Below are positions 24,137 through 33,501 of a stretch of 64,000 nucleotides of DNA, one piece after another. The notes below the pieces were generated by a model. That model did not search any database, was not told the DNA's origin, and saw only the letters and a program-made list of their open reading frames with translations. How positions within the stretch are numbered: the first letter of the stretch is position 1; each line of letters opens with the position of its first letter. A program made the translations under genes and the position numbers. This stretch comes from Sarcomyxa edulis (Eukaryota > Basidiomycota > Agaricomycetes > Agaricales > Mycenaceae). The DNA is taken from positions 2,418,001 through 2,482,000 of the forward strand of contig QUOL01000002.1 in the NCBI GenBank assembly GCA_009761415.1. Direction: 5' to 3'.

Positions 24137-24924
24137 TTAAGCTGCGAAGGCTGCGTTTTCAGGGCAGTCTCGAGCAATCTATAGTAGGAGTTAGTCATTG
24201 TAGACTGAGCGCAGTTTGTGCCCCACTCACATGTCCTTCTTGTTGGCATTTATAACACGTCTTGGTCTTGTTCAAATTCCCAGCAGCAGGTCCGGTTGGA
24301 AGGTTTTCACCACCCATGGGAGTTGTGCCAGGAGGTGCAAGGCAGTCCCTGATACGAAAGGGGTCAATACAAAGACGCAAGCTCGGTTCAAAGCGACTAC
24401 CTGGCCATGTGGTTCGGACCTCCGCAACGATAACACTTGACCGGGGGCAATGTAGAAATGTTCAATGCACGACCCGGAGGCGGAGCTCGGGACGCAAATC
24501 CAGGTCCAGCAGTTCCAACAGCACCACTAGGGCATGCCCGAGCGATATGGCCAAACCGACCACAGTTCTGGGACGGTATTTTAGTAATGCAGGGAATCGG
24601 AAAAAAGGTAGAAAAAGACTGTACATAACACTTCTGGTTTCCACCATGTTGTTGGACCCTCAAACTGGGACACTCTGCTTGAATATGGCCGACGCCTCCG
24701 CATGAATAACATTGTTTAGCAGAAACGGTGCGAGGCGATGGGCACGCGGAAGACTCATGCCCAGGTTGACGGCAATTGTAGCAGAGACGCTGATCCGAGG
24801 AACAGTTCTCAGCGATATGACCAACTACATACTCAAAGTTTGAACGGAAGAATCTTTAGAGTAAACGAAGCCACGTACGATTGCCACACTTGAAGCACCC
24901 CTTTCTCGAAAATTGGAATGCCAT
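24137..24924 (-). CDS. Zinc-knuckle nucleic-acid-binding protein (CNBP/Gis2/Byr3-like)
   Basis: Minus-strand exons 24924-24879, 24824-24625, 24567-24401, 24348-24231 and 24178-24137 give 190 residues. The protein is six CCHC zinc knuckles (C-x2-C-x4-H-x4-C) in a row: CFKCGNLGHIAENC, CYNCRQPGHESSAC, CYSCGGVGHIQAEC, CYNCGRFGHIARAC, CYRCGGPNHMARDC and CYKCQQEGHIARDC. Introns 1, 2, 3 and 4 each cut inside a knuckle and splicing restores all four, which strongly supports the model. Family members bind single-stranded RNA and G-rich DNA, act on translation of specific mRNAs and associate with polysomes. A Gly/Pro-rich linker separates knuckles 4 and 5, where CNBP proteins carry an RGG-type region. 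Confidence 0.9.
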
Positions 24925-25599
24925 CTCAAAAACTTGCTCAGACCTAACTGCTTCGAGACTGCTGTGTGATGGAAAAACATGGATTTAATTTTGCTGATCT
25001 TATTAACGCGCCAAAACATACCTCGCTTCTCCCTCTGCCAGCTAACCGCTAACTTCTCTTCCCTCCTCCCGTATAACGAGAACGAGGATGGTGGATGATG
25101 AGGGGGTTGTTGTTGAGAGTTCCGGCCTCTGACGACCAACTTCAAGCTGAGCGCGGAGGCGTGGGAATGACTGCCTAATTTAGTGCCATCCCCTCATCAA
25201 TCCCCTCATCGAACGTTAGCTTGAACGTTCTAGCTGCCAGTATCACTCATCATCAACTTGAAGAAGTCTTCACGAACTTCGGATTCTATCCGAGTCTTCT
25301 GCTATCTGATTCGACCCTACAGCTTGGCCCGGAGACAATGGTTATCGCCTCATCGCAATTCAGCGCTCGGCAGGAACCTACTTTTCGACCGATTGGACTG
25401 ATATAGCGACTATTCATATTTTAACCTAGGACAATAAAAGGCAACCCATCGCCACCATCTTTCTATCAGCACACACGAGCCCCCGCGGTTGAGGTGAGCT
25501 TACCTGCACTCCGTTTTCGACCTCGTATCTGACCTACATCCATAGTTATCCTTCTAGCGTTTAGGCGCCCTTCGTTCGCTCAAACATCGCGCTTCTTAT
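24925..25599. other. Intergenic, upstream of CNBP-like gene
   Basis: 675 bp with no recognisable gene. It is pyrimidine-rich near the following micro-gene and should hold the CNBP promoter. Confidence 0.4.
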
Positions 25600-25765
25600 A
25601 TGGTTGGTGATCGACGTCCTTTGAGGTACGTGTCTCGTTCTCTCTCATTCAAGTCTTGCTAATTCATCATTAACATATCTCAGAACTGTCTATCTTTTCC
25701 GACGCCGTTCCGCATCCTATGAAGAAGCGACTGAACGAGCGCGCAAAGCCTGGCTGGGCGTGTAG
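25600..25765 (+). CDS. Possible 35-residue spliced small protein
   Basis: Exons 25600-25625 and 25684-25765 join through a canonical GTACGT..CTCAG intron to encode MVGDRRPLRTVYLF followed by a basic helix-like segment ending ARKAWLGV. The protein is strongly basic and amphipathic. The upstream sequence has further intron-like signals (donor after 25490, acceptor near 25558), as if the transcript had a spliced 5' leader. I do not recognise it. It could be a small mitochondrial or ribosome-associated polypeptide, or a chance frame. Confidence 0.35.
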
Positions 25766-26984
25766 GAGGGGAAGGGATTGACATCTGGCGTACAATGCAG
25801 ATTGTCGCTCGTTGCTCATGTACTGTGGTATCATTCCAGTGCAATAGGATTGAACAACGGTATTTGTGTTGAGACATTGATATTGACCTTAAGGTTGAAC
25901 TGCAAGGTGTTATGTTCTCGAAAGCCCCTCAAAGTATATGACTTATCACGCAACTTGATCAATATATCCCAGCGCCTACTTCGTGTGAGATCTCGCCCTA
26001 CATTCCTTATTCTTCCAAGTTTCAAACAGCCCTGACTCCGTTGTTCTAGTTGTCATATCATATTTGAGTGTGGTTTATTTCGCTGCACCTGCTATGAAAA
26101 GTGAATGTCACGGTCATGGAAGCGAACATTAAGATGAACGATCACGTTGGAACGCGCTCCTGCGCTGATATTTTCCTGAATGCGAAACTCTCGAATCAGA
26201 GACAGTGCGTAGCTATCGACCTAACCCACAATCTCTGAACTTTAGCCTTCTCTCTCGCAATTAGGTCTTCTCCGGCGTCTTCTCTCGGCAGATCTGTCGA
26301 TTTCTTCTGTTAGTGAACGGGGCCACTATCAAAATCTGCAATCACTTCCCAGATCACTTCGTTTTGCATGCGTGGAATTGTTGTAAAGGCACATTTAGCA
26401 TGTGTCTTCATTTTCACCCAATAATACGATTTATTGCCGTCATCAGTATATCAAACGTCTCAAGTTCTTGTACCCATCAGCTAACTGTTCGTCGTTCAAA
26501 CTAGATCTGACCTCGCAGAAGTCCGGCCGTTTCTACCTCGACGGGGCAAAGGTATTTTTATTTAACCTTTGTCCTTCTTTGAGGGGGATCGTCGTATGTC
26601 CTGACATGCAGTATGTCTTCATATAGCATGGCTACTCGACGTAGTCGAGAGTCTCTCGCAAGCAGAAGACTACACAGAGACAAAAGACCGTCAGAATCCG
26701 ACCGTTATTGTTAATGGAGTCAATTGGAACGCATTCGGGTTCGGCCTTCAACCTGATAGATCGGCGATATCATGCGAAGATGCGAAACAGATATGTCTTC
26801 GGGTGAGATGGTTCTTCGTTCTTCTCCGCGTTTTTAGCGTCTATGTACTCGCTTTCCATTTTCCAGATATGGGCATTGTTATTGTCACGCCGCAAAGCGA
26901 GAGAGGGCTGGGTTGGCCTCATTGATATAAAATCCGGAACCCCTGGGTGCGATGTCCTGCGCATTTCTAGCATCTCACTAAGCT
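25766..26984. other. Region with exon-like fragments but no assembled gene
   Basis: 1.2 kb upstream of the DUF6593-like gene. Around 26640-26819 the plus strand reads PTVIVNGVNWNAFGFGL and SCEDAKQICLR, followed by a good donor (GTGAGA) and an acceptor at 26877-26878, which looks like coding sequence. I could not link it into a complete gene. It may be a 5' part of the next gene or a separate decayed one. Confidence 0.35.
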
Positions 26985-27777
26985 ATGGCCACTCATGTCT
27001 CCACACACATCAATCCCTTCTCTCTCGGCGGTTGGTCAGGCAAACACTGTCCACGGAGGGACATCCTGGATAACTGTACTCCGCGGCAGGGCGCCACAGA
27101 GCAGTGCATTCCTCCTCAGTCAATATTCGGGGCTCTCCCAGCACATGCAGAGCTATCGCCAAGTCGTGACCTATCTGCAGCCCATGTTCCCCCATTCGGG
27201 CTGATTGCACGAATATCTGATACTGCACATGGATGCACCGTCTTGGGACCGAACAATCGCGTCCTATATAATGTTGTCCACAATAATCCGACCCTCTCAG
27301 TCGTCATGGACTCCGAGAGGAAGTCTATTGCGCTCATCGAGTGGTCTTGCTCTATGCCGACCGTTCAACTTCGGGGGCTGCGAGAGAAGAAAAAGATGGA
27401 TGATTGGCTCATGCCAGACCCAAGCAATCCGTACGTCTGTAGACTTGTCAACGAAGGCCTAAAGCTCACACGACTTCCATAGAGCTGTACGCTATATGTT
27501 GTGGGGAGGGCTATGGTACCACTGGAGTACAGAGCGTGGTCCCTTGCACGTGAGTATCTATCGGAATATTCTGCGTGGGTTATTGAGCATCTATCCGATC
27601 TAGTTATATTCGCCTCACGATCAGCACACGCCTCTCGCTATGGCTAGCCTCTGGGACTCGACCTTTCAATTGGGCGTGACTACAGAAGCGCTTCAGCTGG
27701 GTCTCCTGGATGCCGCTGTAATTGCCCTTCTTATGATGCAATGGAGGAGCGATGATTTTAGCCCTCGGTTCCGTTGA
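26985..27777 (+). CDS. DUF6593-like protein (tentative)
   Basis: Exons 26985-27430, 27483-27549 and 27604-27777 give 228 residues. The part from about residue 80 resembles the DUF6593 family that is expanded in mushroom-forming fungi: NRVLYNVVHNN, then a strand with SIALIEWS, then YMLWGGLWYHW and a C-terminal hydrophobic helix GLLDAAVIALLMMQW. Family function is not known to me; the fold is thought to be beta-rich. The N-terminal 75 residues are Pro/His-rich and not conserved in my reading, so the true start may lie elsewhere or upstream exons may exist. Splice sites are canonical and phase is kept throughout. Confidence 0.5.
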
Positions 27778-28312
27778 GGATTTGGGCTTATTTTATCAAT
27801 ATCTTATTCAATCAGATTGTACTCTTTTTCTATTTACTAATATCGGGGCATGTTCCTAGTAATTATATACTGAAGGTTTTCTACTTCCACGTACGCGTCG
27901 TGACACGAGAATAAGAATCAGACGCGCTTTAGGTATGTGTCACGGGACCCCAAAAATAGAACCGCCCTCGTATTGCGCGATAGAGTGGGGGAATGGTGAA
28001 TGTAAAGGTTCATAAAGCGAGTAAGTTGCGAGGTCAATATTGATTACTTCTTGCTTTCTTTCCACAACATGTCTGTCTGCTGCTCCTTTCCCGGGACATA
28101 CTGGTCGATGTCCAGTACTGATGTGTTGCTTATATATGTTACTATTTGCGTCCTTATCTATCGTGCCGAGTTTCGGTGTATTTCAGATTGGGCCAGCCGC
28201 ATGTATTGGCTGACTGTGCACCCCTGAATTGTTCTCCAGTTCTCAAGGTCGAGGACAAAGATCTGTTTGCGTTTCCTCGTATTCCTTTGCTGAGGATTTG
28301 GATCTTGTCGCA
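27778..28312. other. Intergenic spacer
   Basis: 535 bp holding the 3' end of the DUF6593-like gene and the promoter region of the aminotransferase. It is AT-rich at 27780-27860. Nothing else is recognised. Confidence 0.5.
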
Positions 28313-30595
28313 ATGGCCTCCGAAAAACAACCCAAAGCTATAGACCTCTCTCATCATCTTTCTGCGATTGCACGGGCAAGGACGGTCTCACCTCTGAAGG
28401 GAATGCAGAGATACTTCGGAAAACCTGGCTTGATAAGCCTAGCTGGAGGTCAGCATATGTTCCCAGTACCCTCGGACGACTCTTACGCTTGAGCTGTCAC
28501 TTCAGGTTTGCCTAATCCTTCGTTCTTTCCATTCGCTGCGATCTCTGGAGATGGCCTTATCGCGGAGTCCTTCCCACTGACGACGACAGAGGAGTCATCA
28601 TCATTTTCCTGGCTCTGGAAGCTTTTATCAGGTCCCACCAAAAAGGAGAAGACCACATCATTGACCATTCCCAAGTATCCTGTCAATCCTGACGATTTGA
28701 GCTTGTCTACGGCTCTGCAATATGGTTCGACTGCGCCCAACATCGCCTTATCATTTACTGAAGCAACATTATCTAGGCATGGCGACAGGTCTACCACCTC
28801 TCCAGAAATTCATCAAGGACTTCTCCACCAAAGTATATCAACCTGGCTACGAGGACTTCACCACCCTCATTCATGCCGGAAACACGGATGCGTATGGTTA
28901 CTCTACCCTAATACAGTGGCCTCGCCTAACGATATCTATACCAGTTGGTTCAAGGTGGTAATGACCTTCTGCAATCCAGGAGACGGTATCCTAGCCAGCG
29001 AATGGACATATCCATCCGCAGTTGTGTCCGCTTTGCCGTTCGGTGTGACGCCTGTAGCAATCGCTATGGACGGGCAAGGCATGAGAAGCGACGACTTGCG
29101 CAAAGTCTTGTCTGAATGGGACGTAGAAGCTCGTGGTGGCATGCCCAGGTGAATCGTCTTAAGACGCAGCAACATCGCAGATTCTCAAATTCTATTTAGA
29201 CCTCATGTCATGTATACGGTTCCTGTAGGCCAGAATCCCACCGGTTCAGTCAGTAACATTTGCAACGTTTCCATGTTTTTCGATATCTGAACGAGACTGC
29301 AGACCATGGGCGAGGCTAGGAAGAAAGAAATATATGAGATTTGTGTCGAGTTTGGTACGATTGTCATCTTATTCGTTGCAACATCATCTCGATCTCTACT
29401 CATTGCATCCCGACCGGCTGGATAGACGTCATCATCGTCGAAGATGACCCATACTACTTCCTACAAGAGGGAGAATATGTCCCCAAGTCTTTGCGAGACA
29501 ATCGTACTGCCTCATCATTTTCGAACGAGTCAGAGCGATATATCGCACAGCTTGCACCTAGCTATCTCAAGTGAGTGCATTTCAAAGGGCTTACACGTCA
29601 TATGTTGAAAGTGTGCTTCTAGGTGTGATTACCAAGGCCGAGTCATCCGTCTTGATACTTTTTCCAAGGTAAAGCTCTCGTCAACGTCTCAGCTGATCAC
29701 TTATCGATGCATTTACGTAGACCGTAGCTCCAGGGTCTCGTCTGGGGTGGTTTACATGTAATCCTCTTTTTGCTGAAAGACTTGAGAGGCAAGGCGAGAC
29801 TTCCACTCAAGCGCCTTGCGGTTTCGGTCAGGTAATTCTCCATTGAACTCGTTTTCATATAGCATATCTTATCAACGTTTCTGCAGTCTCTTGTGACATC
29901 TCTTCTCTTGAATTGGGGATTTGATGGTTACATTCGTTGGTTGAGGGGTGAGTGATCTTTTCATGGGAACTTCTGTCTCGTGTCTCGCTGAACGTCTAAA
30001 TCTGTAGGTCTTGGTGTTCAGTACACAGAAAGACGCGATTTCTTCATTGACTGCCTAGCCGAGGAGTTCCACCTCCAACGCAGCTCTAATCCCTCAGGTA
30101 CCTGGGAAGGATGTCAAGTTTATCTAGCATCCAATAAACCCAAAGGTCGTATCTCGGAGAAATCCCAGACATACTCGAAACCCATGTTTTCATTTGTGCC
30201 TCCGACTTCAGGGATGTTTGTTTGGGTAAGTGCCTCAATTCGAATGTAAAGGTCCTACCTAAGACTGGCATTCAGGTCAAATTACACCTCGAAGACCATC
30301 CTTCATCCCTGGCGGATGGTAAGAAAGCTACAGAGATGAAGCTTTGGATTGCTCTCGCCGAAGCAGGCGTGGTCTTTGCGCCTGGGTGGATGTTCTCAGC
30401 CGACTCGGTTTCCGAGGAGGATGAGGGACAAGGTCATTTCCGCATCAGCTTTAGCAATGCCGAGGTATTTACTTTTACACATAAACACCATTCTGGCCAG
30501 AGTCTGACTCGTGCCCTCCACAGTACGGTGACATGAAGAAGGCGGTCACTATTTTTGGTTCCGTTTTGAGGAAATTCTTCGACGGTACCATCTGA
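28313..30595 (+). CDS. PLP-dependent aminotransferase, aromatic amino acid/alpha-aminoadipate type (Aro8-like)
   Basis: Class I/II aminotransferase. Thirteen exons give 538 residues: 28313-28448, 28506-28724, 28777-28891, 28945-29148, 29200-29248, 29303-29354, 29426-29570, 29623-29668, 29721-29831, 29887-29947, 30008-30225, 30276-30464, 30524-30595. Family marks are YFGKPGLISLAGG near the N-terminus, YTVPVGQNPTG (the Asn that contacts PLP), VEDDPYYFLQ (the Asp that pairs with the pyridine nitrogen), and RLDTFSKTVAPGSRLGW, where the Lys after FS forms the PLP Schiff base. HFRISFSN contains the substrate carboxylate Arg. Aro8-like enzymes transaminate Phe, Tyr, Trp, kynurenine or aminoadipate; which of these applies here cannot be settled. 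No targeting peptide is evident. Confidence 0.9.
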
Positions 30596-30933
30596 CTGCG
30601 TATCTGCTACGCGTCGGAAAACACCTTTCACAGCTAGAAAGCCCTTCACAGTGCTTTACTTCGGAGATACTATTACATATTTAAAACAATATAAGCATGC
30701 ATATCATTCCGAGTTGCAGGATGAGGCGTGTTCCGGTGTTCCACGAGCTTCTCATAACTCTCAGACCTGGGCATGCAAGAACACGCGTGCCGCTGTTGTG
30801 CGCTGCCAAGTTAATACCTCCTCTTTAATCATGCCCACCGCCCACATCCTCCCCATTCACCCTTTGCCCAACAAGCTTTGGCAGAAAAGGAGAGATGGGA
30901 CTCCCAGTCCGATCTCCAATTTCAACTGCATCG
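30596..30933. other. Intergenic spacer
   Basis: 338 bp between two plus-strand genes. An open frame covers part of it but looks like 5' leader sequence. Confidence 0.4.
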
Positions 30934-31879
30934 ATGATACCCGTGCGTCGAATAGTCTTTGTTTATTTCTTTGCTACTAACATGAACACCAGCTAACACA
31001 GGACAAACCAGTACGAGCAGAGTGTGTATTTCTTGCAAAGGTCGCCGAGGAAGCGGAGCGATACCAAGGTTCGTTGGAAATTTCGAGCACACAGGATGTT
31101 TTTGATCTCGTGCTGAAACCACCACAGACGTCGTAACACAAATCACCAAAATCATTGATCACATCGATCCCCAACTGACCATCGACGAACGCAATCTTCT
31201 GTCTGTTGCATTCAAAAATATCACGAATGCTCTCCGAAACAGTTGGCGCGCCGTCGACGCTCTCGATAACAAACAGGCAACTCGGGCATCTATCTCTGCA
31301 CTGGATTTCAAACGCATACGGTTGTTGCGAAAGCAACGCGAGAAGATCGAGAAGGAATTGGCTAGCACCTGCAAAAATATCGTCCTCGTTTTGGATGGGA
31401 AATTGATCCCTGCTGCAATTGCAGGTGAAGAGAAGGTTTTCTATTTCAAGATGTAAGTTTTATTCTCTCTTTAATCGATCCGAACAAAACTTACGGATCG
31501 CGTTAGGAAAGGGGATTACTATCGGTATCTTGCTGAGTTCGCCCAGAAACGAGACAGAGATCGATTCGCCACTTTTTCGCTGGAGGCGTACAAATTGGCG
31601 TATAAGCATGCTGTGGCCACACTAGATTCGCTCCATCCCACCCGGTTAGGTCTCGCTTTAAACTTTGCCGTTTATTACCACGACGTGCAGAAGAGTCCAA
31701 TACGGGCGTGTATCCTTGCCAAAAGCGCATTCGACGACGCGGTCCTGTCGCTGGATATATCCGATCCAGTTCTGGGACAAACGCTCCTCGACTCGTTGAT
31801 GATTTTACAACTGTTGAAGGATGACATGATCCTTTGGTCTGCAGAGATTTCGGAGGGTAAGGCATCTTTCTGTTTGTGA
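30934..31879 (+). CDS. 14-3-3 family protein, divergent
   Basis: Phosphoserine/phosphothreonine-binding adaptor that works as a dimer. Exons 30934-30942, 31002-31068, 31128-31452 and 31507-31879 give 257 residues. The first coding exon would encode only Met-Ile-Pro. Conserved stretches are VFLAKVAEEAERY, RNLLSVAFKN, KVFYFKMKGDYYRYLAEF and RLGLALNFAVYY. In human zeta numbering (from memory) the phosphate-binding Lys49, Arg56, Arg127 and Tyr128 are present, but Asn226 is Asp and Glu182 is Asp. A donor at 31857 could splice to 31945 and add a tail ending at 32069, antisense to deoxyhypusine synthase. I prefer the unspliced end because the length then fits the family. Confidence 0.83.
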
Positions 31880-32002
31880 TTTTGTCAGATACTGAATATT
31901 TTGTAAAACAAAGATTCCAAATAATTTATGTCTCGTTGATACAGTGGCGGATATGGACGGTGGCGAGGAGTTGTTGTCCTTGGCTCGAGATCTATCGAAC
32001 TT

Positions 32003-33351
32003 CTATAGTTTGTCCTGCGCGAAGGTAGCTGCGACAAGCATAGGGAACACGAGAGTAGCATCGGCGTAGACCTGTTGTATGCTTCAGACGATACGCTATT
32101 TATGTTCACGTGGTTCACTCACCTTGACGGATTCTGACCCTGCACGAATTTTTCCCCACGAAACTGCCTCGTCGGGGCGGGCTCCAGCATCTGAGCCATC
32201 GAATTCTTGTCCAGTATTCTGGAGGCGACGTCAGAGTTACATTGTATAATCATGGTCAAAGCACGTACGATGTATACAGAGTAGTCAGCGCCGTTACGCT
32301 AAGAATGCATGAGTTTCGAACGAGACGATAGAACAAGAGAAAAGTTTACAATTAACATCGCGTTGGCGATTTGATGTTTGCAGACCCCACCTCCAAGAAT
32401 GATCATACCTGCTTTCTTCGACTGTCGGGATAACTCGTTCAAATTGCGGATATCTTGAACGATATCGATGATGAGACCAGGAGATTTGAAGGAGTGGAAA
32501 TACAGCATGTCTCCAATGGATCCATCAGTAAGAGCTGGGCAGAACACTGGGATGTCGTTCTAGATAAACTCAGCTTCCATTCGGATGCACCAAAGGAGGG
32601 GGACGCCATCTATTCACTTTATAGGCCCAATAATACACTGATTCTTCATTGTTAATTTCTTTCCCCAGTCTCCGAATGAATGAACTGGGCGTCCATACTT
32701 GTCCACTTTCCTTCTGCTCCGCAAGCATGGCGTCCAATATCGGAGTGAGCCAGTCTTCGAACTTGCAATAATTATCGTTGGGGACAATGAGGTTTCCGAT
32801 ACGATTCATCCCCTTCTTGCGAAGATCGGCACCATCCAAGTGGAAATCTGCAAGATACGTCTTGCCTAAACATTTAATGAAATCTTCTTCGATACCCCCA
32901 GCTGTTGTGACAAGGACCGCGACATGTTTGTGCTTGACAAGATGGAGGAAGATTTCGCGTAAGCCTGAAGATATGAGGTTGGAGGTGTAGCCTAGAAAGA
33001 TATTGCAACGCGTGTTGGCGCGAACTTCGGGAGAAAGATAGTGTTCGGCTTCGTCGTTTTCCACGGGTTCATCGGATAGACGCCATTTGCGCTAGCACCA
33101 CAGTTCAGCGCGATGGCTTCGCGTCTATGGAGTTCATAAGGACGCACCATCCGATTCACGATATCGATAGCTTGTCCCAAGCTGTTTGCTTGGAATCCGA
33201 TGCGTTTATAACTCTGTAAAAAATCTTGTAAAGAAAGGGGGTTGTCATAATTGGGACCTTGTACAGAAACCGCAGTATCAGGGATAGGATCTGAGGGTTG
33301 CAATACCGCAGCCGAAGCGCTACTTGGGATTGCTGCTGAAGTAGAGGCCAT
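32003..33351 (-). CDS. dys1: Deoxyhypusine synthase
   Basis: Catalyses the first step of hypusine formation on eIF5A, moving the aminobutyl group of spermidine to a specific lysine with NAD+. Minus-strand exons 33351-33148, 33091-32618, 32559-32350, 32298-32269, 32218-32123 and 32071-32003 give 360 residues, the usual length. Seen motifs are [32 protein letters not shown] (NAD region), [45 protein letters not shown] and SWGKIR, whose Lys carries the enzyme-substrate intermediate. The 30 nt exon 4 encodes [10 protein letters not shown]. It is divergent from SEC7, with 150 bp between the start codons. Confidence 0.95.
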
Positions 33352-33501
33352 GGTTACGATGCAAGGTCGTTTTTGAGTAAAAAAAAGTAAGAGAGGCAGG
33401 GACGGCAAAGTCCGGCGAAGGTGGCCGTGACGATTCGAAACTCTGTAGGCGACGACCAGGCCAACGTTCAAGACAGTGCTCACTGTTTCGACCAGAACAT
33501 C
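33352..33501. promoter_or_regulatory. Compact bidirectional promoter, dys1 (-) / SEC7 (+)
   Basis: Only 150 bp separate two divergent start codons, so the core promoters must overlap or nearly so. A purine-rich tract just upstream of dys1 (near 33375-33415) is visible. No TATA box is clear. Confidence 0.55.

Noticed and set aside
33421..33501. Upstream extension of the SEC7 reading frame
   Set aside because: The frame is open to 33421 but starts with GTG, not ATG. The first ATG is at 33502, and the extension lies in the dys1/SEC7 promoter.
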